Shown: positions 42,701 to 51,235 of the stretch, piece by piece
How positions within the stretch are numbered: the stretch's first letter is position 1
Layout: the number at the start of each line of letters is the position of its first letter
Assembly: GCA_003223215.1 (NCBI GenBank)
Contig: QHYH01000110.1
Location: forward strand, 1 to 64,000
Source: Acidobacteriota bacterium
Lineage (GTDB): Bacteria > Acidobacteriota > Terriglobia > Acidiferrales > UBA7541
Length of the DNA: 64,000 bases
Reading direction: 5' to 3'
Notes under the pieces: generated by a model
Told to the model about the DNA's origin: nothing
Databases searched by the model: none
Seen by the model: the letters and a program-made list of their open reading frames with translations, nothing else
Position numbers and translations under genes: made by a program

Positions 42701-42842
42701 GCGCGCGGAAACCACCGGCAGCTACTTCCTGGTCTTCAACGCCATTTTGAACTTCGACCACCTCAGCGCCGGCGCGGCCGCTGCCACACCATCGGCCTCG
42801 GCAACGACGACGGCGGGCGGCGAAGATAACGACCAGAACTGA
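39798..42842 (+). CDS. Large secreted M14-family zinc carboxypeptidase
   Basis: The ATG at 39798 behind GAGG gives 1,014 residues. A signal peptide (ILAGLLLALCLLSGSGFAQ) precedes an M14 domain (about 65-330). SIHSPETGAPEML supplies the HxxE zinc ligands, DGRDRMV and SHDNNRDNLG fit the Asn-Arg substrate-binding region, and DLHESVPYLYIMTG provides the third ligand. After a charged linker rich in Lys/Glu (about 490-530), the last 350 residues contain a GATase-like fold (FDVLILPPLGGGG, SDGGLLLAVQSSAALP). It likely trims peptides in the periplasm or outside the cell. Confidence 0.85.
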   Translation: MMRILAGLLLALCLLSGSGFAQTQPCTVTDHAEYTKKIKEFTTESFFSTELVDHLPLSSCVPPPDAFLHHIIGAPDILDYTKDINGYFRLVASQSPRVKVWSIGTSEEGREMLIVAVSNEANLAKLDRYKEITARLADPRGLSDAEAEKLIAEGKPMYWADGSIHSPETGAPEMLMELAYRLAVEDTPFIQKIRNDSVVLITPIVEVDGRDRMVDVYLQHKKHPDQPPYPLIWWGHYVSHDNNRDNLGVTLALSRNMLKTYLDFHPTIMHDLHESVPYLYIMTGTGPYNAWLDPIVISEWQEMAYHEIEEMTKRGVIGVWTHGFYDGWAPNYLLSIANNHNSIGRFYETFGNGGADTRVRTLRPSDTSREWYRPNPPLAKVKWSARDNINMQESAILFGMNNVASNGQKFLNNFYLKSKRAVGKARAEGPAAWVFPADDPRPAEQASLLNLFELQGIEVHRAEKEIRLPAASSGHDPDSRKEKSSADAKSREEKKPAETVIPAGSYVVRMDQPYSRLADMVLDTQYYSPRDPRSYDDTGWTLGALRGVKTMRITDVLILAAPMRKVGKIDPPGGVAGQGKAFLIRHNTDNTLATLRFRLASVPMEAAEDSFEADGLQFNAGTFILRNVDRAQLEKAASGLGLHIHSTNAALNVAAHPISAPRVGIVHNWQNTQNDGWFRIAFDELKIPYTYVADTWLRENSNLREKFDVLILPPLGGGGAAGLSSVIRGLAMRGGPRPWQNTDDTPNFVAPGLDSTADIRGGLGYQGLANLERFVSDGGLLLAVQSSAALPVAGGMTEMVNVSDPRAMQAPGSVVVSTIDDKKSPITYGYDDKLYLYFRQGPVITVGGIFGGFGPEEGPGASARSSGRGSLSDPDVVQARPYMPPEKTVKRTPHEQELYVPEDLAEFARWAIPPADQQPRVVLRFAAEKDLLVSGMITGANEIAEKPAVVDVPHGKGHVVLFANNPIWRAETTGSYFLVFNAILNFDHLSAGAAAATPSASATTTAGGEDNDQN

Positions 42843-42884
42843 GGAGGGCTTGCTTCGCCCCTGCAAATTTTGCACAATTTCCGC

Positions 42885-43508
42885 ATGTTCGACGCGCACC
42901 GCCTGGTACTTTTCTTGGCCGCTGCTTTGCTCCTGGCAATCACGCCAGGCCCGGGCATTTTCTACGTCCTCGCGCGCAGCCTCGCCGGCGGCAAGCGCGA
43001 AGGCATGCTCTCTTCCCTCGGCACCTTCGTCGGCGGGCTCGTCCATGTCTTTGCCGCGGCTCTCGGCCTTTCCGCGATTCTTGCCGCCTCTGCCGTTGCC
43101 TTTCACACCGTCAAATACGCGGGCGCCGCTTATCTCATTTGGCTGGGCATCCGCACGATCCGCACGCGCAACGCGGAAATGACCCTGCAAGCCCCGGGCC
43201 CCTCGAACGGCGCTTTTCGTCAAGGCATCCTTACCGAAGTGTTGAATCCCAAAACCGCGCTGTTCTTTCTTTCCTTCATCCCGCAATTCGTCGCCCCGGC
43301 CCATGGACACGCCTTCTTTCAATTCGCCCTGCTCGGCGCGATCTCCGTCAGCCTCAATACCGCCGCCGACCTCGTGGTCGTGGGGATGGCCGCTCCCCTC
43401 GAGCGCAAGCTGAAGAATAGCATCCGCTTCCGTCGCCGTCAGCGCACCGCCTGCGGACTCGGGATGATCGGCCTCGGCGCCTACCTCGCCCTCGCCGACT
43501 CCAAGTGA
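42885..43508 (+). CDS. LysE/RhtB-family amino-acid exporter
   Basis: From the ATG at 42885 the protein has 207 residues and about six hydrophobic helices. LLLAITPGPGIFYVLARSLAGGKREGM is the hallmark first segment of LysE/RhtB exporters, and GILTEVLNPKTALFFLSFIPQF is the conserved central motif. It exports amino acids or derivatives by proton exchange; the substrate is unknown. It follows the M14 peptidase gene by 42 bases, so export of amino acids released from peptides is a plausible pairing. Confidence 0.9.
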   Translation: MFDAHRLVLFLAAALLLAITPGPGIFYVLARSLAGGKREGMLSSLGTFVGGLVHVFAAALGLSAILAASAVAFHTVKYAGAAYLIWLGIRTIRTRNAEMTLQAPGPSNGAFRQGILTEVLNPKTALFFLSFIPQFVAPAHGHAFFQFALLGAISVSLNTAADLVVVGMAAPLERKLKNSIRFRRRQRTACGLGMIGLGAYLALADSK

Positions 43509-43589
43509 CTGCTTTCTTTGGAATGGTGGGGCAGGGATTTCTTTCTGTTCTCTTAGGTTTTCTCCGTGGCGGCGGGCTTCGAAATGCTT

Positions 43590-43914
43590 CTACTCCCACC
43601 GTATTGGCTCATAGATGGACCGCAGCCGCCTACCCCTACCCGGATTGACCGACTCAACGAATCCCACTTGCCAGGTGCTCCCGCCAACATCGCGAACGAT
43701 CGCGATCCTGGCTCGCCGTACCGTAGCGTACACAATTGGTAAGGGTGGCCTTTAACCGCTCGAAATCCGCGCGTCTGACATTCAGGCGTTGATTTGCCAC
43801 TGAGCCCGCCAAATGTTACCTCCGGCTCCGTCGCATCGAGTGATCCCCCTCAAACGCGGATTCGCCGGCGAGAAATGCCATCGCCAGTGCGTCGGCAAGC
43901 ACCTGATACGTCAT
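43590..43914 (-). pseudogene. Relic of a retron-type reverse transcriptase
   Basis: The minus strand opens with an ATG at 43914 reading MTYQVLADALAMAFLAGE, like the N-terminus of a bacterial RT family. After a jump past a stop it reads VANQRLNVRRADFERLKATL followed by TNCVRYG, the C-terminal region after the RT palm. A second shift gives FVESVNPGRGRRLRSIYEPI, ending RWE-stop at 43590. Such RTs are roughly 350-500 residues, so the catalytic palm with its YxDD motif has been deleted and both remaining ends are frameshifted. The C-terminal similarity is the stronger part. No msr/msd-like RNA or maturase/HNH domain was identified. Confidence 0.6.
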
Positions 43915-44230
43915 GGTGGAGGGCGGCGGGATGCCCAACGAGTCTGACCTTGCGCGAGCCTGTCTGCGTAGATCGCGGAGCGCCGCTCACGCGACGAGAT
44001 GCTAGTCCTTCACGTCCCCTGGGTCGCCCCAGAGAGGCAGAAACCGAGCCAAAGGCTCGATCCAGGCCGGCTTGGAGCATCCGCCGCCCGATTAAACCAG
44101 CGAGATCCCTGCCGCGGCTTGCATCGCATGGAGCCTGGAGCTAGGAAAGAAATCATCCATGCAATGCCTGGCTACCCTGGCTACCACGCGGTATGACAGT
44201 GCGAGGAGAACTCCTGTATTCTGGTTCGCT
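43915..44230. other. Gap with no supported gene, upstream of gpmI
   Basis: This 316-base stretch lies between the RT relic and gpmI. Track ORFs here on both strands have no ribosome site and no protein-like composition. It may hold the gpmI promoter and the former 5' flank of the RT gene (where a retron RNA would lie). I could not recognise an msr/msd-like inverted repeat by eye. Confidence 0.4.
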
Positions 44231-45790
44231 ATGGCAAAACGACCGCAGCCCCTGGTATTGACCGTGCTCGATGGATGGGGGTACCGCGCGGAGACGAAAG
44301 GAAACGCGATCGCGCTCGCGCGCAAACCGGCTTACGACGAACTGCTTCGCAAATTTCCGAACACGCTGATTCAAACTTCCGGGCCTTTCGTGGGCTTGCC
44401 CGAAGGGCAGATGGGCAACAGCGAAGTGGGGCACATGAACATGGGCGCGGGACGCATTGTGCATATGGACATTACGCGGATCGATCTGATGATCGCCAAC
44501 AAGCAATTCGAGAACGTGTCGCTGTTCCGGCAGGCGATGGAGCGCGGGAGGCAGCGGCAACTGCATTTCCTGGGGTTGCTGAGCGACGGCGGGGTGCACT
44601 CGCACATCCATCATTTATTCGCGCTGCTCGAGATGGCCAAACAGCAAAAAGTCGAGAAAGTGTTTGTGCATTGCTTCATGGACGGGCGCGACACGCCGCC
44701 CAACAGCGGGCGCGATTATGTGCGGCAATTGCAGCAAAAGATGCGCGAGTTGGGTGTGGGGGAGATCGCGACGCTCGGGGGGCGCTATTACGCGATGGAC
44801 CGCGACAACCGCTGGGAGCGCGTGGAAATGGCGTATCGCGCGATGGTGCATGGTGAAGCAGAGACGAAAACCGGCGATCCCGTGGCAGCGCTCGAGCGGA
44901 GCTACGAGCAAGGCGTGACGGATGAATTTGTAAAACCGGTTGTGGTGAGGAAGGGTGACGGAGTGGCTAGTGCTCCCGTCGGGCCGATTCGCAGCGACGA
45001 CGCGGTGATTTTCTACAATTTCCGAGCGGACCGCGCCCGGCAAATGACGCGAGCGCTGGCGGAGCCGGGATTCGATAGGTTTGTCGACGAAAAGCGGCCG
45101 CAGAACCCTTTCTACGTGGGCATGACGCAGTATGAAAAGACTTGGCCGTGGCTGAAGTATGTGCTTGCGCCGGAGAAGCTCGAGCATATCCTGGCGCACG
45201 TGTTCGCGGAATTGCAGTACAAGAATTTGCGCACCGCGGAGACGGAGAAGTACGCGCACGTGACGTATTTTTTCAACGGCGGCGTGGAGAAGCCGTTCGG
45301 CGGAGAAGAACGGATTCTCGTGCCGTCGCCGAAAGTGGCGACGTACGATTTGAAGCCGGAAATGTCCGCGGCAGGGATTACCGAGACGGTAGTGAAAGCG
45401 ATCGACAAAAGCGAGTTTGACGCCATCATCATGAATTACGCGAATGCGGACATGGTGGGGCATTCGGGGAAACTGGAAGCAGCCATTAAAGCGGTGGAAG
45501 CGGTGGACGCCGGGCTCGCGCGGATTTATCAGACCATGAAGCGGCGGGGAGGCGCGTGGATTATTACCGCCGACCACGGGAACGCGGAGACGATGATCGA
45601 TCCGGCAACGGGCGGGCCCCACACCTATCACACGACCAACCCGGTGCCATTTATTTTGGTGAGCGAGCAGGACAAGGTGAAATTGAAGCCGGGCGGGTCG
45701 CTGCGGGACATTGCCCCGACGATGCTCGGAGTGCTCGGGCAGCAGAGGCCGGCGGACATGACCGGCACGGATTTGCGGATGGTTTCCTGA
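44231..45790 (+). CDS. gpmI: Cofactor-independent (2,3-bisphosphoglycerate-independent) phosphoglycerate mutase
   Basis: The enzyme interconverts 3- and 2-phosphoglycerate. From the ATG at 44231 it has 519 residues with the alkaline-phosphatase-like and phosphotransferase domains. [10 protein letters not shown] carries the metal-binding Asp, [15 protein letters not shown] has the phosphorylated Ser, [12 protein letters not shown] follows, and the last metal ligands lie in ADMVGHSGK and ITADHGNAE. The track begins 24 codons upstream without support. A 2-hydroxyacid dehydrogenase gene follows after seven bases, so the two are probably co-transcribed. Confidence 0.95.
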   Translation: MAKRPQPLVLTVLDGWGYRAETKGNAIALARKPAYDELLRKFPNTLIQTSGPFVGLPEGQMGNSEVGHMNMGAGRIVHMDITRIDLMIANKQFENVSLFRQAMERGRQRQLHFLGLLSDGGVHSHIHHLFALLEMAKQQKVEKVFVHCFMDGRDTPPNSGRDYVRQLQQKMRELGVGEIATLGGRYYAMDRDNRWERVEMAYRAMVHGEAETKTGDPVAALERSYEQGVTDEFVKPVVVRKGDGVASAPVGPIRSDDAVIFYNFRADRARQMTRALAEPGFDRFVDEKRPQNPFYVGMTQYEKTWPWLKYVLAPEKLEHILAHVFAELQYKNLRTAETEKYAHVTYFFNGGVEKPFGGEERILVPSPKVATYDLKPEMSAAGITETVVKAIDKSEFDAIIMNYANADMVGHSGKLEAAIKAVEAVDAGLARIYQTMKRRGGAWIITADHGNAETMIDPATGGPHTYHTTNPVPFILVSEQDKVKLKPGGSLRDIAPTMLGVLGQQRPADMTGTDLRMVS

Positions 45791-45797
45791 CCCGCCC

Positions 45798-46805
45798 ATG
45801 AAGCGAACCACACCTGGCGAGACGAAACTGGTGATTTGCGTGTGGCACCCGTTTACCGAATGGCGGCCGAAGCCGCTCCTGGCGGAAGGCATTCGGAAGC
45901 GCTGGCCGGGGATGCGCGTGGTGCATCTGCCGGATTACGACCAACTGCCACAGGAGTTGCCAGACACGGATATTTTCGTGGGCTACTCGTTGCGCGCGAA
46001 GCAATTGAAGGACGCCAAGAAGCTGAAGTGGCTGCATTCGACCGCCGCGGGAGTGGCGCAACTGATGTATCCCGAGCTGCGCGACTCGGGGATCATGGTG
46101 ACCAACCCGAGCGGCGTATTTTCCGTGCCGATGGCGGAACACACGATGGGGCTGCTGCTGGCCTTGGCGCGAAATTTCCCCGACTCGGTGCGACAACAGG
46201 ACAAAGCCATCTGGTCGCAACAGGAGTTGTGGGACAAGCCGCAGCATCTGGCCGAGGTGAACGGGCAAGCGCTGCTGATTGTGGGCTACGGCTCGATCGG
46301 GCGCGAGCTGGCAAAACGCGCGAAGGCGTTTGAAATGCGGATCTGGGGAGTGACGCGTTCCGGCGAAGGGGACGGCAACTACGCGGAAAAGATTTTTTCG
46401 GCTGCCCAATGGCACGAAGCGCTGCCGGAAGCGGATTACGTGGTGATGGCCGCGCCGGAAACGGCGGAGACCAAACATCTCATCGGAGCGAAGGAGATCG
46501 CGCTGATGAAGCGCGGGACGCGGTTGATTAATGTGGGGCGCGGGTCGCTGCTCGATCAAAAGGAGCTTATCTGCGCGCTCGAAAAGGGAGTACTGGCGGG
46601 TGCGGCCATCGACGTGGCGGAGACCGAGCCGCTGCCGGCCGACAGCCCTTTGTGGAGGGCGCCGAATCTCTTTATTACACCGCACACCAGCGCGTTGAGC
46701 GACCGGCTGTGGAAGCGGCAAGCGGCGCTGCTGGTCGAACTGCTGGAGCGGTGGTTCGACGGAAGGGAAATGTTGAATCGCGTGGATTTGGCGCGGGGAT
46801 ACTAG
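45798..46805 (+). CDS. D-2-hydroxyacid dehydrogenase (NAD(P)-dependent)
   Basis: The 335-residue protein has the D-isomer hydroxyacid dehydrogenase layout. HSTAAGVAQLMYPEL is in the substrate domain and LLIVGYGSIGRELAKRAKAF is the nucleotide-binding glycine motif. Catalytic residues are Arg in NVGRGSLLD, Glu in VAETEPLP and His in ITPHTSALSDR. It reduces 2-ketoacids such as glyoxylate or hydroxypyruvate; substrate not readable. Its coupling to gpmI suggests a link to phosphoglycerate/glycerate metabolism. Confidence 0.87.
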   Translation: MKRTTPGETKLVICVWHPFTEWRPKPLLAEGIRKRWPGMRVVHLPDYDQLPQELPDTDIFVGYSLRAKQLKDAKKLKWLHSTAAGVAQLMYPELRDSGIMVTNPSGVFSVPMAEHTMGLLLALARNFPDSVRQQDKAIWSQQELWDKPQHLAEVNGQALLIVGYGSIGRELAKRAKAFEMRIWGVTRSGEGDGNYAEKIFSAAQWHEALPEADYVVMAAPETAETKHLIGAKEIALMKRGTRLINVGRGSLLDQKELICALEKGVLAGAAIDVAETEPLPADSPLWRAPNLFITPHTSALSDRLWKRQAALLVELLERWFDGREMLNRVDLARGY

Positions 46806-46894
46806 CCGGAAACGCGAAACTCGAAAAACGAAACCGGCATACTAGCAGAGGAGTGCCGAATTTCTACTTTTCCAATTTCGCGTTGCCCAAGCTG

Positions 46895-47992
46895 TCAGTC
46901 GCCGACGCCTGGTTTGCTGGCCTGATAGCCCTCACGGGCGTAAACCTGATATTTCAGCTTCTTGCCTTTCTGGTCTTGGATCGTCAGCGGGCCCCCATCG
47001 GGAGCGACCAGCTCCACTTTTACTTTGTGGAATTTTCCATCCTTGCCACCGCCCGAAGGGGTGAAGGAAAGACTGTACTGGTGGCGTAGAAAAGCGGCAA
47101 CGCTGCGGAAGATGTCGGGGATCTCGCCATCGAATTGCGGGAACCAAGCAAATCCGCCGGTTTCCTGGGCAAAGGTTCGCAGCTGGTTCTCCGCCTGCAG
47201 GTAATCCATGTGCGGACTCATGGATCCCCTGGAATCGAGAAAATTGGTCCAGGTTTTTCCCAAGCCGACACAAAAGATCGGGACGTCACTTCCGCGAAGC
47301 ACCTTCATGGTTTGATCGAGAGTGTGCTTGGAAAAGGTGTCCACGCCGCTCGCGAGCAGAAGGATGGATTTCTTGCCTTTGACGTCTTTGAGCCGCTCGG
47401 TGGTCTCAATCAGCGCATCGAAGACGTTGGATTCGCTGAAACCCGGGAAATAGAGGTGGTAAATGGCGTTGCGGACTTCGTCCTTGTCCTGCGTAAAGTC
47501 CACCTCGATGCGTGTTTTCATATCGAAGGTCTCGAGAGCAACCCAGTCTTTTTGTTGCAGGTTCGGGAAAAGGGCGTCGGCCCAATATCGGGCGTAAGCG
47601 GCGAACCAGCCGTAAGCATTTCCGCTAAACTGCATGAGCACGACCATGGTGATGGGCGCGTCGGTGGGAGCAAAATTGCTAATCGCCTGGGGCACGCCTT
47701 CGTCGAGAACGCGGAAGTTTTCTTTCTTGAGGTTGGGAATGAGATCCCCGTGCTGCGTGGCGGCCACCACGTCGAGGGTCACGACCGGAACATCCACGCT
47801 GATGCTGACACCGGAGGACGGCGCTTGCTGTCCGGGAGCGGGTGTTTCGGGCGCGGTGGGTTTTTGTTGCTGCTGAGAAGGCGGCCCACCCTGCGGGCCG
47901 GTGGGTGCCTGCGCGAGGGCGGGCTGCCCTGAAAGAGGCCCTATCAAAAAAGCCGCTAAAGCCGGGAATAAACGCAAAGCGATTCGTCGCAT
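46895..47992 (-). CDS. Secreted VWFA-like domain protein with degenerate MIDAS
   Basis: The ATG at 47992 follows GAGGTACG and begins a 365-residue protein with a signal peptide (LRLFPALAAFLIGPLSGQPALAQ) and a Pro/Gln-rich linker. The domain starts VTLDVVAATQHGDLIPNLKKENFRVLDEG and resembles the VWFA-related domain common in acidobacteria. The first MIDAS strand reads VVLMQFSGN, where DxSxS is expected, so the metal site is altered. KKSILLLASGVDTFS and a C-terminal beta part (YSLSFTPSGGGKDGKFHKVKVEL) complete it. It is convergent with the dehydrogenase gene. Confidence 0.8.
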   Translation of the reverse strand: MRRIALRLFPALAAFLIGPLSGQPALAQAPTGPQGGPPSQQQQKPTAPETPAPGQQAPSSGVSISVDVPVVTLDVVAATQHGDLIPNLKKENFRVLDEGVPQAISNFAPTDAPITMVVLMQFSGNAYGWFAAYARYWADALFPNLQQKDWVALETFDMKTRIEVDFTQDKDEVRNAIYHLYFPGFSESNVFDALIETTERLKDVKGKKSILLLASGVDTFSKHTLDQTMKVLRGSDVPIFCVGLGKTWTNFLDSRGSMSPHMDYLQAENQLRTFAQETGGFAWFPQFDGEIPDIFRSVAAFLRHQYSLSFTPSGGGKDGKFHKVKVELVAPDGGPLTIQDQKGKKLKYQVYAREGYQASKPGVGD

Positions 47993-48215
47993 CTTTCGTA
48001 CCTCGCTGGTTGGGCGAAAAAACAAGAGCCCGCCAAGATTTTTGTTGTCATGCGAACCCGCGGCTGCGGAACGCGGGTTGAGCTTAGGCCACGCTACACC
48101 AATGAGCGGGCCGGGCCCCCATACCCGCATGTTAGTATGAAGCACGCTCGACGTAAAACGTTAGCTGGAAGGTTTCGGGGGAGACCCAGGCCATTTCGTG
48201 GAGGAGGGTGGATTG

Positions 48216-49676
48216 GTGAATGGGAACCGTTTGCTGGGAACTGTCACGGGCTTGGCGGCCCTCATGTTGGCATCGAGTCTTCCCGCCGTTATACAGGGAA
48301 TTCCCCGGTCGGCGCCGGTCGTCGCATCGGCAGTCGCTGACCCTGCGGGGATTCACAGGGATGCACTCCTTTGGCTGGCGGATTTGATCAGGATCAACAC
48401 GTCCAACCCGCCGGGAAGTGAGCAGCTCGCCGCCAAGTACGTGGCCGGAGTGCTTCAAAAGGAAGGCATCAAACCGGAACTTCTGGATTTGGCGCTGGGA
48501 AGAAGCGCGGTGGTGGCCCGCCTGAGGAGTTCGGTGGTGCCGGACCCCTCGAAGGCGCTGCTGCTGGTGGCTCACCTGGATACCGTGCCGGTTGAGAAGT
48601 CACGGTGGACGGTCGATCCGTTCGGCGCGGTGATCAAGGACGGCTACCTGTATGGCCGCGGGGCCATCGACGACAAAGGCATGCTCGCCGCAAATCTGGC
48701 GGTCTTTGTTGGCTTGAAGCGGTCGAATGCGCACATTAACCGCGATGTGATCTTCCTAGCCACGGCGGATGAAGAAGGGGGCGGCGACTCGAGCATGCGG
48801 ATGCTCATTGCAAAATATTGGGACAAGTTTGCCGCTGGCTTTGCCATCAACGAGGGCGGCAACGTTTTCATGAGAAACGGCAAAGTGCAGTACATTGGCG
48901 TGCAAGCGAGCGAGAAAGTGGCGGTGAACGTCGCCGTGGTCGCTCACGGAACATCGGGCCATGCCTCGCAGCCGACCAAAGACAATGCCGTGGTCCATTT
49001 GGCCGCCGCCATTGCAAAGATCGGAACCTATTCCGCGCCGGTGCACTTCACCGCGATTGTGCGCCGATACTTCGAGGGGATTACGCCGCTCGAAGACGAC
49101 GAAATCGCAAAGTGGATCCGTTCGATGGATACCTCGGACCGCGGCGAACACGCGCAACGGGTGGTGTCCGATTCGAGCCCGCTGTGGAATGCGATGATGC
49201 GGGATACCATCGCTCCCACGGTGCTCTCCGCGGGGGTAGCCAACAATGTGATTCCCGCAGAAGCCCGCGCGAATCTGAACGTGCGGCTTCTGCCTGGAGA
49301 TTCCATCGGAACGCTTGTGAATGAGCTAAACAAGCTGGTCAATGATCCGGCGGTGAAGCTGGAAGTGCAGCCGAACCCGGGGCTGGCCGCGCCTCCGTCC
49401 TCATTGGAGTCGGATTTTTACAGCGTGATTTGCCAGGTGGCTTCGCGCGAATTTGCGGGCCCCCCGGCGCTGCCGTTTCAGTCGACGTGGTTAACGGACT
49501 CCGCGCAGTTGCGGCTGCACAACGTCCAGGCTTACGGGCTCGTGCCGTTCCCCTTGGCCGACGAAGACCTGAAGCGCATGCACGGTGATGATGAGCGAAT
49601 TCCCTTGATGGCTTTTGACAAGGGCGTGGACGTGCTGACGAAAATCGTGACGGAGTTTGCGGTTACCCGTTACTGA
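48216..49676 (+). CDS. M20-family metallopeptidase (carboxypeptidase/deacylase type)
   Basis: I place the start at GTG 48216 behind GGAGGAGGG, giving 486 residues; GTG 48198 is possible. A hydrophobic N-terminus (LLGTVTGLAALMLASSLP) suggests export. M20 motifs: LLLVAHLDTVPVE (zinc His and following Asp), GRGAIDDKGMLAANLAVF, and TADEEGGGDSSM with the catalytic Glu. A dimerisation domain (VAHGTSGHASQPTKDNAV) lies between. It probably hydrolyses small peptides or acylated amino acids. Pyruvate kinase follows on the same strand. Confidence 0.88.
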   Translation: MNGNRLLGTVTGLAALMLASSLPAVIQGIPRSAPVVASAVADPAGIHRDALLWLADLIRINTSNPPGSEQLAAKYVAGVLQKEGIKPELLDLALGRSAVVARLRSSVVPDPSKALLLVAHLDTVPVEKSRWTVDPFGAVIKDGYLYGRGAIDDKGMLAANLAVFVGLKRSNAHINRDVIFLATADEEGGGDSSMRMLIAKYWDKFAAGFAINEGGNVFMRNGKVQYIGVQASEKVAVNVAVVAHGTSGHASQPTKDNAVVHLAAAIAKIGTYSAPVHFTAIVRRYFEGITPLEDDEIAKWIRSMDTSDRGEHAQRVVSDSSPLWNAMMRDTIAPTVLSAGVANNVIPAEARANLNVRLLPGDSIGTLVNELNKLVNDPAVKLEVQPNPGLAAPPSSLESDFYSVICQVASREFAGPPALPFQSTWLTDSAQLRLHNVQAYGLVPFPLADEDLKRMHGDDERIPLMAFDKGVDVLTKIVTEFAVTRY

Positions 49677-49779
49677 AGCAAATGCCGTTCGGAACCATCC
49701 AAAAAGAAAATCAAGAGTGACCAGGCTTTGGTTCAATAATAAAAAGCCGGAAGTGTCGAGGGCATCCTCGAAGGAACCT

Positions 49780-51204
49780 ATGAATTTTCGCCACTCGAAA
49801 ATTGTGTGCACCATCGGGCCGGTCACCTGTTCGCCGCGGATGATTGACCGGCTGTTCGCGGCGGGGATGGACGTGGCAAGGCTGAATTTCTCGCACGGCA
49901 CACACGAAGAGCACGCACAGCACTTCGCGCTGATTCGCGCGGCCTCCGGCAAACACGAAAAGCCGATTGCGATTCTGGCCGACCTTCAGGGACCGAAAAT
50001 CCGCACCGGGGCGCTGGCGGGTGGCGGGCCGGTGATGCTGCGCGCCGGGGAGCGGTTCACCATCACTACCGCCAAAGTTCTCGGCGATTCCACGCGCGTC
50101 AGCACAACCTTCCCGGGCCTGCCCCGGGAAGTTCATCCTGGCGACCGTATTCTCCTTTCGGACGGCCTCATCGAGCTGCGCGTCGAGCAGGTGCGCGAGC
50201 GCCAAGTGATCTGCGAGATTGTGAACGGCGGCGCACTCGGCCAGCATAAGGGCATCAACCTTCCCGGGTTGCAGCTCCGCGTTCCGGCGTTGACGCCGAA
50301 AGACCGCGCGGATCTGCGGTTTGCGCTCAAGCACGGGGCGAATTACATCGCGGTGAGTTTTGTGCGGCGGCCGGAGGACGTGCTGCTGGCGAAGCAATTG
50401 GTCCGCGCCGCAGGAAAAGACACGCCGGTGATCGCCAAACTGGAAAAGCCGCAGGCCATCGAAAACCTGGACGCTATCCTGCGCGCGGCCGACGCGGTGA
50501 TGGTGGCCCGCGGCGACCTTGGCGTGGAAATGAGTCCGGAGCGCGTGCCCGTAGTGCAGAAAACGATCATTTCGAGGGCCAGAGAGCTGCGGCGGCCGGT
50601 GATTACCGCGACCCAAATGCTCGAATCGATGACGGAAAATCCCCGGCCCACGCGCGCGGAAGCTTCCGACGTCGCCAATGCGATTTTCGACGGATCGGAT
50701 GCGGTTATGCTTTCCGCGGAGACGGCCACGGGAAAATATCCGATCGAGGCCGTGAGCATGATGGCGCGCATCATCGAAGAGGCGGAAGGAAGCATCCGGG
50801 AATATCCGCGGCCCGCCCAGCAGGAGCAATTGAAAGTGCCGGGGACCATCGCCGAACTCGTGTGCCACGCTTCGCGTGAATTGTACATGAGGCTGATCGC
50901 GGTGTTCACGCACAGCGGGTTCACGGCGCGGTTGATCTCGCGTTATCGGCCGCTGGTTCCCATTGTCGCCTTCTCGCCTGAACAGGAAACCCGGCGGCGC
51001 TTGGGGCTGATCTGGGGGGTGTATCCAAGAAACATTCAGGATTTGCGCAAGATCGATGGGCTGGCGGCAGTTGCGGAGAAGCGGTTGCTCGAAGAGCGAT
51101 TGGTGCGCAAAGGCGACGTCATTGGCATCGTGGCGGGAACGCCGATGGGAATCCGCGGCACAACGAACTTCGTGAAGTTTCACGTCATCGGCGGGGAAGC
51201 GTGA
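49780..51204 (+). CDS. pyk: Pyruvate kinase
   Basis: This glycolytic enzyme makes pyruvate and ATP from PEP. The ATG at 49780 follows AAGGAA, giving 474 residues. Motifs: KIVCTIGPVTCSP, ARLNFSHGTHEEH, ILADLQGPKIRTG, AVSFVRRPEDV, the active-site block KLEKPQAIENLD with MVARGDLGVEM, and ITATQMLESM. The C-terminal allosteric domain (FTHSGFTARLISRYRPLVPI) is present. It lies in the same orientation as the M20 gene, about 100 bases downstream. Confidence 0.95.
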   Translation: MNFRHSKIVCTIGPVTCSPRMIDRLFAAGMDVARLNFSHGTHEEHAQHFALIRAASGKHEKPIAILADLQGPKIRTGALAGGGPVMLRAGERFTITTAKVLGDSTRVSTTFPGLPREVHPGDRILLSDGLIELRVEQVRERQVICEIVNGGALGQHKGINLPGLQLRVPALTPKDRADLRFALKHGANYIAVSFVRRPEDVLLAKQLVRAAGKDTPVIAKLEKPQAIENLDAILRAADAVMVARGDLGVEMSPERVPVVQKTIISRARELRRPVITATQMLESMTENPRPTRAEASDVANAIFDGSDAVMLSAETATGKYPIEAVSMMARIIEEAEGSIREYPRPAQQEQLKVPGTIAELVCHASRELYMRLIAVFTHSGFTARLISRYRPLVPIVAFSPEQETRRRLGLIWGVYPRNIQDLRKIDGLAAVAEKRLLEERLVRKGDVIGIVAGTPMGIRGTTNFVKFHVIGGEA

Positions 51205-51235
51205 AAAGAGCTTTCCGTCGCAAGGCGAAGCACTT

